NCBI RefSeq assembly: GCF_051020975.1 | Contig: NC_135043.1 | Location: 3,472,001-3,536,000, forward strand | From: Osmia lignaria lignaria | Lineage: Eukaryota > Arthropoda > Insecta > Hymenoptera > Megachilidae | Reading direction: 5' to 3' | DNA: 64,000 nucleotides | In this document: positions 36,232 to 48,200 of the stretch, piece after piece | How the letters are laid out: every line of letters begins with the position of its first letter | How positions within the stretch are numbered: position 1 is the stretch's first letter | Notes under the pieces: model-generated | Seen by the model: the letters and a program-made list of their open reading frames with translations, nothing else | Told to the model about the DNA's origin: nothing | Database searches by the model: none | Program-made: the position numbers and the translations under genes

Positions 36232-36600
36232 GTGTTAGCTGGAGTGATAATGAACAACTTTTTCCTTTACTAAAATGCTTGTTAAGGCTTAGTTTTCGAA
36301 TTATTAATTAATAAAGACTGGCCAATCAAAGGGTGCCTGGCGCGCGGACTCGGCCGCTGGAGTGTCGGCTACGAGTCGAGTTTAACCGAAGTCACGGTTA
36401 CTGCGTTACCGACGCAGCGCCGAGTAGTTTGTTCGCGACCGCGGTCGAGCTCGGATCGTACCCAACACTACCGTGGCGAGTGTGCGCGCTACGCGTGCTG
36501 CGATTGGTCAGTGTTTATTAATTAACACTTCAAAAACTACGCCTTAACGAGCATCTTGGTAAAGGAAAAAGTTATTCAGCATTACCTTAGCTATCATTCC
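36232..36600. mobile_element. Palindromic element with a GC/CpG-rich core
   Basis: AT-rich inverted arms of about 90 bases (around TTTTTCCTTTAC, GTTAAGGC, TTAATTAATAAA) enclose a core of about 190 bases rich in CpG (GGCGCGCGGACTCGGCC and TGCGCGCTACGCGTGCTGCG). CCAAT boxes in inverted orientation (CCAATC, GATTGG) sit at the arm/core junctions. Considered alone the core could pass for a CpG-island promoter, but its symmetric setting points to a mobile element. Confidence 0.6.
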
Positions 36601-38592
36601 TTGAAAGAATACCCACGTATGGCTGACAATGAGTCTTTTTGAAATTCTAGGTTAGTGGTAATTTTTAAAAAGACATTTATTTAGGAATAGAAAAAAGTTA
36701 TTATCTAATTAGAGTCGGTGTCAATGTCGAATTACGTTATCAAATTGAACCATTAAAAATTGTTAGCCTCCATTAAAAATTGTTTTATTATTAATCTAAT
36801 TTTCAAATTCAATTATTCGAATGCAATAAAATGAAATATATATTAGAGTTAGGCAACATTTTCAACAAAGCCAAGGGATCCACTCCAAAAGGAATTCCGA
36901 TTAATCCATTGATTACATTTGATTACACTCAAAATTAATACCTACGTGTTAGAAAAATAAAAGAATAAAACAATCACTTATCGAGCTTAGGAATGTCTGA
37001 TACTCGCCCAATCAAGATGTTGACTCATAATTATTATATCAGATCTTCGATGTTTTCGTATCGGATCAGGAAATAATCAGGCTGAAATGAATGAACGAAA
37101 TATCCAACTATGTTAGGTTATCTTTAAATCGGGGCTATTAAAACATCACGTTTCATTGTTCATCGATTAGAGAAGAGGTTCGAATCTGATTTCGATCGTT
37201 GCTTTTTAGAATTCCCCGATTGTGTCACGTTATCGAAATTGCGCAATAGAAAACCTTGGATGTACAACGAAACAAGAAATGTGTCAAATACGAAAAACTA
37301 TATAGTTTATTAATCTCACCACGTGTGAGATTAAGGCAAGGAAGTTTCCATTTTCTGTGTTCGAAAGCAACAAACAGGGACTTTAAACGATTGCGGGGAA
37401 AAAAGATTGAATTATTATCGAGGATCATGCGTGGAATGTTATAAATTAATCATCGTATCTGTATACCAACGGTACTCTATCCATCGTTTTGCAATCCTAC
37501 TCGTTGATCTTCTGAATTCGAGCAATATGTTGATTTCAAAACTTTCGCGATAAAAGAATGTAACTTCAATCGCAATTTTTTTTCTCTCTCTCTGCAGAAT
37601 CGGAAGTGAATAAAAAATTGTTTAAAACGAAGGACACGCAACAGTTCGCGAATCTTAAATTTTAATTAAAATTATTATAGGTATCATTAGTGATAAGTGA
37701 TGTGAGGGACAGATGTTCCTTTATTCCCACAGTCGATATACATATATCAAGAGGAATTTAATTAATACAAGCCAACTCGTTATCATAATTACCTCCAAGT
37801 CTCGGTTCCGTTTATACGTTTTCTAACTTAAAATTTGTTAGCGCATTTGAATTACGCGCCGGTTTTATAAGCAGCTCTGTTTAGTGTTTAATTTTCTTTT
37901 TACTATTTTGGTAATTGTAACCAGACATTGTTCTGTTGTTCTACTGCGTCTATATCAAAAAGGAGAATGAAAGTTTTTTTGTAAAGACGATTATAGGGAG
38001 TCAGAAGCGTTGCGTTGTAATGTAAATATATTTCTTAATTTTTTTTAATAAAACAAGATCAAGTAAGAACAAAATTATTTTCTCGAAAAAATGGGGGACG
38101 AAAGACAGGTCTGTGTAGGTCTGTTTAAACCGTACTTTATTACATTTCTGTTAGAAATAATACACAAAAAATTCTCAGGGGGCGACGAAGCATTTTCACG
38201 CCGAAGACGCACGAGGTGAATAGTCGCTCGATCGAAAGAGAAAAGAAAAAAAAAAATAGGTAATCGGGGCCCCAAATGGCGAACCAAAGTCTGCGACCCC
38301 TTATTTTCGGGAAACACCATCGATTAACGCCATCGACTCGATAATATACAATCTTAATTAATATTTATATCATTGAACGTCTGCGAGGGACCATAAATAT
38401 ATAAGGGGCGCATCGATTCTATTCCCCTTTAATTCGCATCAAACGGGATCACAGACTCGGTTTAACTTGTTCGAATAAGTAAAATGCTCTCGTAAATGCG
38501 CCGATTTAAAAACCACGTGATCGCTTAGCTTCGATTCTTTTTTTTTCTTTTTCTCTTTAAAACATTCTTTCTCGGTTACGTCTAATCGCATC

Positions 38593-38634
<42 letters not shown>

Positions 38635-38640
38635 TTCTTT
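38593..38640. repeat. (CT)n microsatellite
   Basis: A run of CT dinucleotides with few interruptions in intergenic DNA. Confidence 0.8.
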
Positions 38641-39702
38641 GCACCCTTTCGGGAATTTCGAAATCTCTCCTTCGATATACGTACTTTCATTTGAGCTTTC
38701 ATTTCATTACCTCGATAGAAGGATGGAAGAATCATTGAGTTTTATATTCGAAGGAGATTATTCACAACTTTAACCCTTTCGTTGTAGCTATAGTTGATAT
38801 ATCAAATTGAAATACGTAAATAAAAATATTAACACGTTCGCTGGGAATTGATGGCCCAACGTTCATCGGGCGAAGGAAATAAGTAGAAATAATATTAATA
38901 TTAATAATATTAAGTGAGTGTATCGCGGATCCACAGCGAACGTATTAAATTAAATAATTTTTCCATCCTTAGTGACGAAAGGGTTAAAATCAGAGAATGA
39001 CTCTTCCAGCCATCGATAAATCGACGCAAAGAAATTCTTTTTAATCATCCTTCTCGAGCCCCTACAATATTCCCCAAACGAGTGTCGTAGGAAAATATCT
39101 GACGCGTATCCTTAAGGTTACCCTTCATCGTACGATGATCTCGTGAGGAAAACGTAACCACGCGCGAAACTTGAACTTCGTCTTTAACGAACGCGATTGT
39201 TCTGCAATTGGGGAGGGGGGATACGGAGAAGTTCGAAGTTCGCAGACTTCTGTTGTAATTAGATAAGGGAACGACGGGCTGACTCAAGAGATCGTTATCA
39301 TCCATCGATCTATTCGCAATCGTTTCACGCTTCGAACGGATGAATAACGAGAAAGGCTCGGTTAAGCCGTGTCTCTAAGCAGCGAGGCACAATCTGTTGA
39401 AGCACCATGAGTTCAAGGGTATCAACGCACGGTGATTTATCTCGGCCTGATATGAAAGCAATTTTAACAGCACGCGACCAAGAACTAGCTAGATCGTCCT
39501 GTTTCAGGCGTTGTTCAGGTAGGAAAAAGCACGGGTCTCGACCGGCTTAAGAGATCTGATAAGATCCACAGGAGTCGGTACATACATTTCATTTCTTCTG
39601 GTTATTCATACGTGTAATTTCAATGTCAATTTCAATTTTAACACATTTTTACTTTCGTACGATCTTATCTTTTTAATTGTTGACTAATGTCGGTTTTCTC
39701 GC

Positions 39703-39810
39703 AGGACGCACATGGTGCGTCGTGTTGGGTATCAGCATAGGACGCACACGGTGCGTCGTGTATTGTATCAGTATAGGACGCGTGCGGTGCGTCCTGGGTG
39801 GTAATATAAG
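39703..39810. repeat. 36-bp tandem repeat, three units, each with a palindrome
   Basis: Units start at 39703, 39739 and 39775, exactly 36 bases apart. Each carries GGACGCAC-NN-GGTGCGTC or a close variant, an 8-base-arm inverted repeat, followed by a T/A-rich spacer with GTATCAG. Confidence 0.8.
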
Positions 39811-42447
39811 AACCATAGGCGAATGCAAGTGAACAATGACGACAGTGTTACAGCAAAAAACACACATACCACACGTACACAGTGTTCGTGATATTTATTA
39901 TCTTGTGAACAGTGGAAGAAGCTGCGTCGTTGGTTGACTCGTCTACGTTTAGAATATTGGACTAACCTCAATCTTTCTTTCTTTTTCAATTCACGACGCA
40001 GCTCCTTGAAATACATACGGTAACATACTGAAAGCAGCCTCGAAGAACATTCTTTTAAATATATTCGTCCTGCGAATATTATCTTGCCACTCGTAGCTAG
40101 TAAAAAAAAAAGGAAGAAGAATATTTGTTTAAAATTTCTTCTTCCCGAGGTCCAGGTAAGAAAACATCGTTATCAAGAAACTTGTTACTTGGATTCGTCC
40201 TAATGTAGGACAGCAAAAAATTAAATGATCTATGACTATTTCGGTGATATACAATACTGTCCTCTCCTTGACTCGATTGTCCTTAGAGAAAAATAAAGCA
40301 ATTTTGATTTTTACAAATTCATATGATAAAAAAAAAAAATTTATCTACTACTTTGTGTACTTTCCACTCGACATTCCAATTTTCTTTCGTGTCTTCAATG
40401 GAGATACGGATACATTTTATTTTTTGTTTCAAATACAGAAAAAGTGATCAATTTTATAATAGGTTTGTTACAAATGATTCTCTTTGAAATTCGACGCATT
40501 TATGGTCGTCGCACTGTCGGTTGAACTTGTATATCATACGATAAAAGTAATTGCAGAGTCTCGTTGCAAAAAATTTGTCTCTCTTGCTCTCGCTCTTGAA
40601 CTCAATCAAACGATAATAACCGTGTATTGAAAAAAATAATAATAAATAAAATAAAAAATTCCAATTCTATTACGCAACAAACGAAAATTCACAAACAGCA
40701 AAGAACAACAGATATACACAATTTTTACAGGATCTTTCAGCTGGAAAGTCCGATTGGCTTGATATCAATAACTTTTAGACATGTCTGGCGAAATTTGTAA
40801 TCATTTCTCCTTTTTTTTTTTATTATTATTTCTTTTATCAAGTTCGATGGACATTCGTTGGACGAGTGGTAGATAGAAAATTTTTCCAGACATTGGAGCC
40901 ACGGTTTCTCTCAGCTTTACATAACTCTTTCTTATCTAAAAACTAAGTTTCCTTACGATCACGGCTCTTTCATCATTTTGACGTCGACGAATAACGCGAT
41001 TTTATTGATTCTTCAACGCGACATCATCGAGGAAATGGAACCGTTCGCTTCGTTAACACGCTGATCGTCGCGGTGAAAATTGCTCATTTCTTACAAATAT
41101 TACAATCTTAAGCGACAAATCTTTTAAGAACATTTCATCAAACGGAAAGAAGGTATTCCTTAATTAGATTTTGAAATAACATAGGGAAAAGTGTAATCTC
41201 ATTTTCAAGGTTTTACGATACTAGTAAATTGTTAATCTGACGATTTTAATCTATAAACGACCGATTTGATAAAAAAAATGGAATATCTGTACGAAAAGGT
41301 CAAGATTACGTTGAAACATTAAAGAAAAACTGGTCGAATAACAGCGCCAAGGGTATTTCGATATCGCACGTGTATGTTTTTGCTGCGAAATATTAAAATT
41401 ATTAATTTCGTTGGAAAATTTTGTTACAGAAACGTCAATTTTCAATTGCATTCGATACTTTCATATTTGCGATAGAAACAAAGGATCGTTGTTTAAAAAA
41501 AAAAAAGAAGAGAGAGAAAGAGAGAGAACTTTCGAGAGATACGCTACTAAATCGAACGAGGTTCGTTAATCTCCTTTATTTTATTTTACTGACTAGAGCG
41601 TCGATCGAGTTAGTACATAAAATTACCGTTTACAACTAAAAACTAAACGAACATCGACGAGGGGGTGCCTCTTTTTTTTTCACGTTTCGAGAAAGTTCAC
41701 CGCGTAAGATTCGAATTATATATTTTTTTCTTTTCCTAATTTTCTCGCATCGCTTTTCTAAGCATATTAAACTGTACAGCTGTAGATATACTTTTATTTC
41801 CTTCCTCACATGCATTTGCCTTTGATTTTTGACTCGTGATGTTCCTTGATTCCTCGTTGTTCTTTTCTTTTTTTTTTTTTTTTTTCGTAAATATTTTCTT
41901 TCAGATGCTCTTCGCAAAAAGAGACGCTTTTTAGTTGTTAATTTATTACAAAAATCGAACGCGTTTAAATTTTGCTATTATCGCCCCAATGAAGATGGCT
42001 GCGGATGTTGATCGACTCTCGTGGATCTGTCACTTTATAGCACACATATTCGTGATAGCATAATTGGTATAGTGCACGCGACAAGTTCGATGAAATCACG
42101 ATAATTCGAATAGGTTTGTTTTATATCGTTCAATTAGAACCATGTGCTGGCTGTGTGACATTTCGTGTCCTCTTCTATATATGTATACCTTCCATCATCA
42201 TCGGTCGTTCGAAAGAATAAACGAAAAAATAGGAAACGAAAGAAAAGAATAGAAGAAAAAAATAATAATAATACACGAATGCTATAGCAATCAGATACAT
42301 GGACACAAAACATTCGAAGTTCGACCACTTAACCCATTAATAACCAGTTTCATAAATTTTTATTTTAGTATTATAAATAAATATTTATTTGCCTTAGTGT
42401 CGACGATCGCGCACGCGATGTCGCGTGAGCGGCAGTTATCGTGTTAA

Positions 42448-42834
42448 CAGAGCTGCCCCTAGCATAGGGCAACCGGGCAGTTGCTGTCCGCGGTTAGAGA
42501 TTATCTCTTAAATATTGTAATAGTATATTATTCTGAAAAATAAGGATTTTTAAAACGGCTGAACCTTTTACAATTCTACTATAATATTTTATTTATCGAA
42601 AAATAAATTTCACATTTATTAATAACAAATTTTTCTTTTGAAAAGCCGTTTTACGCTTTGCTATATTTATCATAAAACTTTACAATAAATGAGAAATATA
42701 AGATTACGCGTGTTACGTATCAATAGTTACTTAATAGGTTTATTAGAATAGATTTCAAGATTTCTGATTAAATATTTTCAAGAATATTGATATCTGCCTC
42801 AGACCCCTATAACTCTTATCGTTAGACAGCTCTG
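42448..42834. mobile_element. hAT-type MITE, 387 bp
   Basis: Ends CAGAGCTGCCCC and, from the right, CAGAGCTGTCTA with 8-bp flanks CGTGTTAA (42440-42447) and CCTGTTAA (42835-42842), one mismatch. AT-rich inside, no coding. Confidence 0.7.
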
Positions 42835-44830
42835 CCTGTTAATAGAACGTCTATCTTGAAAATAATATATTTTCGATATTTGGGAATTAATGGGTTAAAA
42901 TGTGATATTGATTTTTTGAAAGTAATCAAGTTGTTCATATATATGTATATCATACAAGACGTGTTTTACGCTTACTTTTTTTACCGATATAATTAAATTA
43001 TTAAATAATTATAGACTACAATTCTCTTCCGTTAACAAAAGAATTAGAACTTAGCATACAGTCTGTGTACAAAAAACCAGGATTTACAATAGCGTTTACT
43101 AACCTCAATGTATAATAGGAATATAATAACTTTTTTTTTTTATCACATATAAAAAGCAGTTGCGTATGTACATGTCTGAGTAAGATTAGGTACCATTATT
43201 ATTATTATTAATATTATTATTATTTTAATCGATAGAGTAGCTATTATATAATTTGGTACACTGTTTAACGTGGATATTTGATAAATACGAACAATAATCA
43301 ATATGTCGTTTACTTCCTGGTGTCTTGACATAGTCGTTGGTTTTTTCTCATTACTTTTTTTTCCCCCCACGAATTCCTATATGTATACACACACGGTTCG
43401 CTTCGCATTCTCCATTTATTTACGTGACTTCTTTATTTCTCTCTTTACTCCTCTCTTTAGTATTATTTATATAATATCTATATATATAACACATGTTATT
43501 TAATAAATCAAAAGCTATGGCCAGTTCATAAATTTAAAAAAAAAAAAAAAAAAAAGAATGGTTCGTTCGGTTTCCTGTTCGTTAATTCTCGTATTTCTTC
43601 TTTTATACTCGTAGAACGAGCAGCACAACTAATAAAAATAGTTCCTTTCTTACCGACACTGAAAATTATGAATTACTTTACACATTACAGACGAAAAGAC
43701 CACAGCTCTTTTCATTTCAACGATTGATCGTATCTTAGAACGATACAAATTAGTGATTATTATTTTTTTTTTTTTGTTTCCATACCCTTTTGTGTCGCTA
43801 CCGTCACGCTTTCTTCAATTCCTTTTATTTATTTTTCTCTTTTGTAAAAATTTGGACTTCGAACAAGGCTTATTTTCTTTCTCGCGGCACCGCGACTCCT
43901 TATTACTTGAAGGAAAAAAAAAATAGGGCTGACTATCCTGACTATCTGCCGCATATTAAACTTAGAAATATCCCGTCGTTAGCTGGAGTGTTTTCTATTC
44001 GTAATTTCTTTTTAAATGTCTCTGCACCACGTACTTGGATCTCGCATAATTTCATCAAATTCTTTCTTACAGTTTCACACGGATAATCAAAACGTAACAG
44101 AAAAAACCTATAAGCAATCAAATTCGAAGCAACAACTAGATTCCTAAACATCTACCTAAAAATTATAAACGGAGTCGCACGATATCGAAGGCACAACTCT
44201 TTTCTTTTTCTCTCTCAAATTGGATGAACTAAAAGAAAGCACAATGGGAGGCATCATTGGTGTATGTTGAATCCTTAAACAGTGCAAATCACTGCATAAA
44301 GAAGCGATTCTTCTTCTTTTTCTTTCTTTCTTTTTTCTTTTTTTTTTTTTTTCGTTTTGATGCTCGAGATTAAGTACAAGAAAAAAATTCTTTTCGTTTC
44401 ATTCGTCTTGAAAGACTAAAATAGTCATATTCATAGATGCATAGTAAATATTTGAACTATTTATTTTCCAATTCAATCTGAAGCTACTGTATTATTATTT
44501 TTCTTTTCTTTATAGCCTTATCTTTCGGTCGTTAGAAAGTTTCATTTTTTAACTTTTTATTAGTAACAAATTTACATAGACATACGGGAATTATGTTCTT
44601 TTTTTTCTTTTTATACCTTTGTTTTCCATTCGGCAGAGACGGGATTCCATAACACTATTCGCTATACATTTTTACAATCTTATCGTATTCTTACACTCGA
44701 ATTCGTATGCTTTAATCGGGGCAAGTAATATTCTTAGCGTTTCTTCAAGTTTCTTCGAAGGATTCTCTTCTTACCAGAACGTCCTTCTTCAAATTCGAAA
44801 GCCCAAATAATTATATAGATGCAAAAAGAG

Positions 44831-44861
44831 AATAATAATAATAATAATAATAGTAATAATG

Positions 44862-44892
<31 letters not shown>
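44831..44892. repeat. (AAT)n microsatellite
   Basis: About 20 AAT units with two substitutions, intergenic or in the USP9X 3' UTR. Confidence 0.8.
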
Positions 44893-44894
<2 letters not shown>

Positions 44895-45269
44895 CAAAGA
44901 ATGCACGAACGTTAGGAGTAAGAAGAAACCGTGACATGAATTGCTTGCCTCGATCAATACATAGAAATTCTGTTCTTATTTAGTAATCGCCTGTTGTTGT
45001 TTTAACATCGTTCTTTTTTTTTCTCAATGGTGCAAATGGCTATACCACTCGTATCACTTACGAAAGTAACTGTCCACGGTAAAACTGACAGATTGAAAAT
45101 GCAAGTTCGTGAATACCAGTTGCAAAAAAAAAAAGAACAAATCTGCGAGTTTTATCTGTACAGATGTCTCAATCGTTCGACACCAAGCTGCTGGCGCAGT
45201 GACATCGGCGTACATTGAAACGTTTTCACCGGGGCAGCAACTTGGTAGAACGTCAGTATGTAGCGTTCA

Positions 45270-48200
45270 TTATGGATCCTGGCTGGTATTTTGCGATGAC
45301 TCACAGTTCTGTGGACTATCTAAGTCAGGAGCTTGTGGAAAGAACGTGACCTGGGTGAATAGAGGGCTGTGAACCGGGGACGGTCTAGGCTGAGTTCTAA
45401 CTTGTTGTTCCTCTTGCACTTGTTGTATTACAGTAACGTCAGGATAACTGGAAAGACCAACGAACAATAGGTATTAAAATAATCGTAGCTGCAACATTAA
45501 ATTATTCCAAATAATCTAGAAAATCTCACCCTATAGATCCCCATATTAAATTACGTCTCGATCCTTTTTGTGATTGATATTTCTCGACTTTCTCAGCTTT
45601 ATCAGCTTCCTCGGCACAATCTTCGCTCGTATCCTCTTCCATTTCTTGTTCATCGTCGGGGTAAAGTTCAAATGCCCTCTCTAATGTTTTCTTCGCGCTG
45701 TTACTTCGCTCCAAAATGTATCCATTCGTGGAATCATTAGACTGAGCTGGGGGAGACCAGTTGCTATACGCATGAGTATATGGAGCCGTTGATGCATATG
45801 GTCTCTGAAAAATATAATTAACGTTGTACATTATGCGAGCCTCGTTTTTGTATAATCGTTGATATTATTATTTTATACCTTGAGTTCTTCGTGAAGCCAC
45901 TCAATGGCATGTATCCATTTCCTCTTCAATTCAGGGCTGTGATGCAGAAGTTCGTGTGCAAGTCTGCACTTGTTAAACAACTGCACCATGCATTTAATGC
46001 ATTGATAGGCTCTTTTTTGGTAATGATGTTTACTTCTCTGTATTATTTCGAATAAACCTTCTCTCTCTTCTGGAACGCCTATAATTGTTTTATAATTGAT
46101 TGAAAAATGTCATCCCCTTAAAATATTTAAACGAATTTTAAGTTTAATTCATTCGTACCTTTAAGTGCATTGTGAACACGATGCGTCTGCCACGAATCTT
46201 CCATTAGAAGCATGGCGAGTAGTAAATCCGTATGATGTTTCAACTCGTGAGTAAAAGCATATCCAATTTGCCATAATAATTCACTGAGAACAGTTCGTGA
46301 TAATTGTGGATTTTCCCAACAACAATATTGAAGTAATTTCACTATGTCCTCGGTAACGTTAACATCAGCGTCTTCAATTAGTTTCTTCATGTAACTATGG
46401 ACAAAAATGATGAATTATCTCATTATGTTTCTTTTTTTTTTTTCTTACTTTAATCATATTTGTTAAATAAACGTTACCTGTTTTTAACAAAAAGAATATC
46501 TGCTGCCAGCGGTTGAATAGGCATCAGATATTCGTTTTGACATGCTGGGTCACCATATGGATTTGGTAAAGGCGCTACTCCTGACTGTGCATGACTCGAA
46601 TGTGCTTTCGATGATACGTCACAGCAACGTATCAGCATACTAACTACTTGATGCAATTTAGTTAGCTCGGGATAGTGATACTTTATTGTAGGGCCGGGTC
46701 CTTCGTCAATTGCGACCAACATAAACGTAACCGGAACATTTAACTACGGTAAGAAATAACGGATACAATTTACAATCTAAATATTATTTATAACCCATAT
46801 GTAAAATGATAGTTACCTTAAGCAATTGAGCCTTTTCGGCAAGACCGAGCGACGCGTACGTGTGGAACACAGAGAAATAATGTGATAGATGACGGCCATG
46901 ATCTGATATTTCACGGTGAAGTAAAGAAAGAACAGCGTGCAATAAATGATCACTAAGCGTGGCAGTTGGATCCAAAAGTATGGCTGAAAATATAGAAAAA
47001 GAACATTTGTATATATGATTAATCGTCATATCAATCTTTGATTTTTATAAGATATGCATTAAATGAAAGGAAATAGCTATCCAATACGTTAGCCGACCCC
47101 TATGGTCCCCTATGGCAAATTTTTACCCCATGGAATCCATAAAATAGGCCGCCAAGATGATCTGTACCATGTTTTATCCAAATCGATTAATGGGAACATG
47201 GTCAAAATAGCGGCCAAAGTTGACCCTTTTAACACGGGGCTCTATGAGGAGTGGTCGAAATCGTGCTTTCGACATCCTAGTTTCCGGATATGTTAAACTA
47301 GACGATAATACCTTTCAAATGAGCCCATGAACATCAAAATCGTAAAATGGGAATTTGGTCAAAACCCGTTGTAAAAAAGTGAAGAAAATCTTCAAAGTCG
47401 ATTTCTGACCAAACTACTCAGCGGATTTTTACCAAGTTCCCGTTTGACGATTTTGATACTCGCGAGCTCATTTGAAAGGTATTATCGTCTAGTTTAACAT
47501 ATCCGGAAACTGGGATACCGAAAGCACGATTTCGACCACTCCTCATAGAGCCCCGTGTTAAAAGGGTCAACTTTGGCCGCCATTTTGACCATGTTCCCAT
47601 TAATCGATTTGGATAAAACTTGGTACAGATCATCTTGGCGGCCTATTCTATGGATTCCATGGGGTAAAAATTTGCTGGGACCATGGAGGTCGGCTAACGT
47701 ATTGGATTTAACGTAACCTATTTCCTTTCAAATATAATTGTAAAACGTACTTGGTGCGTTTAGACTAGGCGGCACACATGGGCCATCCTGCAGGGAAACG
47801 TGTGCAAGAAATACCAAAATTTTGAGAAAAGCTGTTCGAACTTCTGTACTGGGACAGCTCAAAAGGTACTCGCAAAATCTAAAGACAATGAATTAATTTT
47901 TCGTTAAGTATCAAGATTTCCTATACTCATGCATATGTACTCAAGAAAACGTGGTACCTATGCGGATGATTAAATAAGACGTTATGAGCAAACCAAGACC
48001 GTACTGATTTACTACTGCGCAAATGATGGCACACAATATCGTACCAATCCGTTGCATTACCACGCAATGTCTTTTTAGTATGGAAACCCGTGTAGAATAG
48101 AAATCTCGACGACAATTGTACAGACAGCATCGCGAGTTCTTCTTGTTCAGGGCTCTACAATAATAATAATTTGGAAAAATTATTGTAACTCTTGATAAAT

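Larger units (their letters stand above)
35430..45269. other. Gene-poor region between hydroxyacid oxidase and USP9X
   Basis: Includes the oxidase 5' side (35430 to about 35850) and presumably the USP9X 3' UTR at the other end; AATAAA candidates on the minus strand occur in several places (e.g. near 44460) and I cannot pick one. It also holds a GC-rich palindrome, a 36-bp tandem repeat, a hAT MITE and simple repeats: (CT)n 38593-38640, (AAT)n 44831-44892, (ATT)n near 43195. No supported exon. Confidence 0.6.

Noticed and set aside
36310..36520. CpG-island promoter of an unseen gene
   Set aside because: The island lies symmetrically between inverted arms and no coding exon follows on either strand; kept as a mobile element.
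38439..38735. Charged Arg/Glu-rich protein on the minus strand
   Set aside because: Translation of a (CT)n microsatellite.
39673..40016. Repetitive Arg/Thr-rich protein on the minus strand
   Set aside because: It is a reading of the 36-bp tandem repeat, without a supported start or neighbours.
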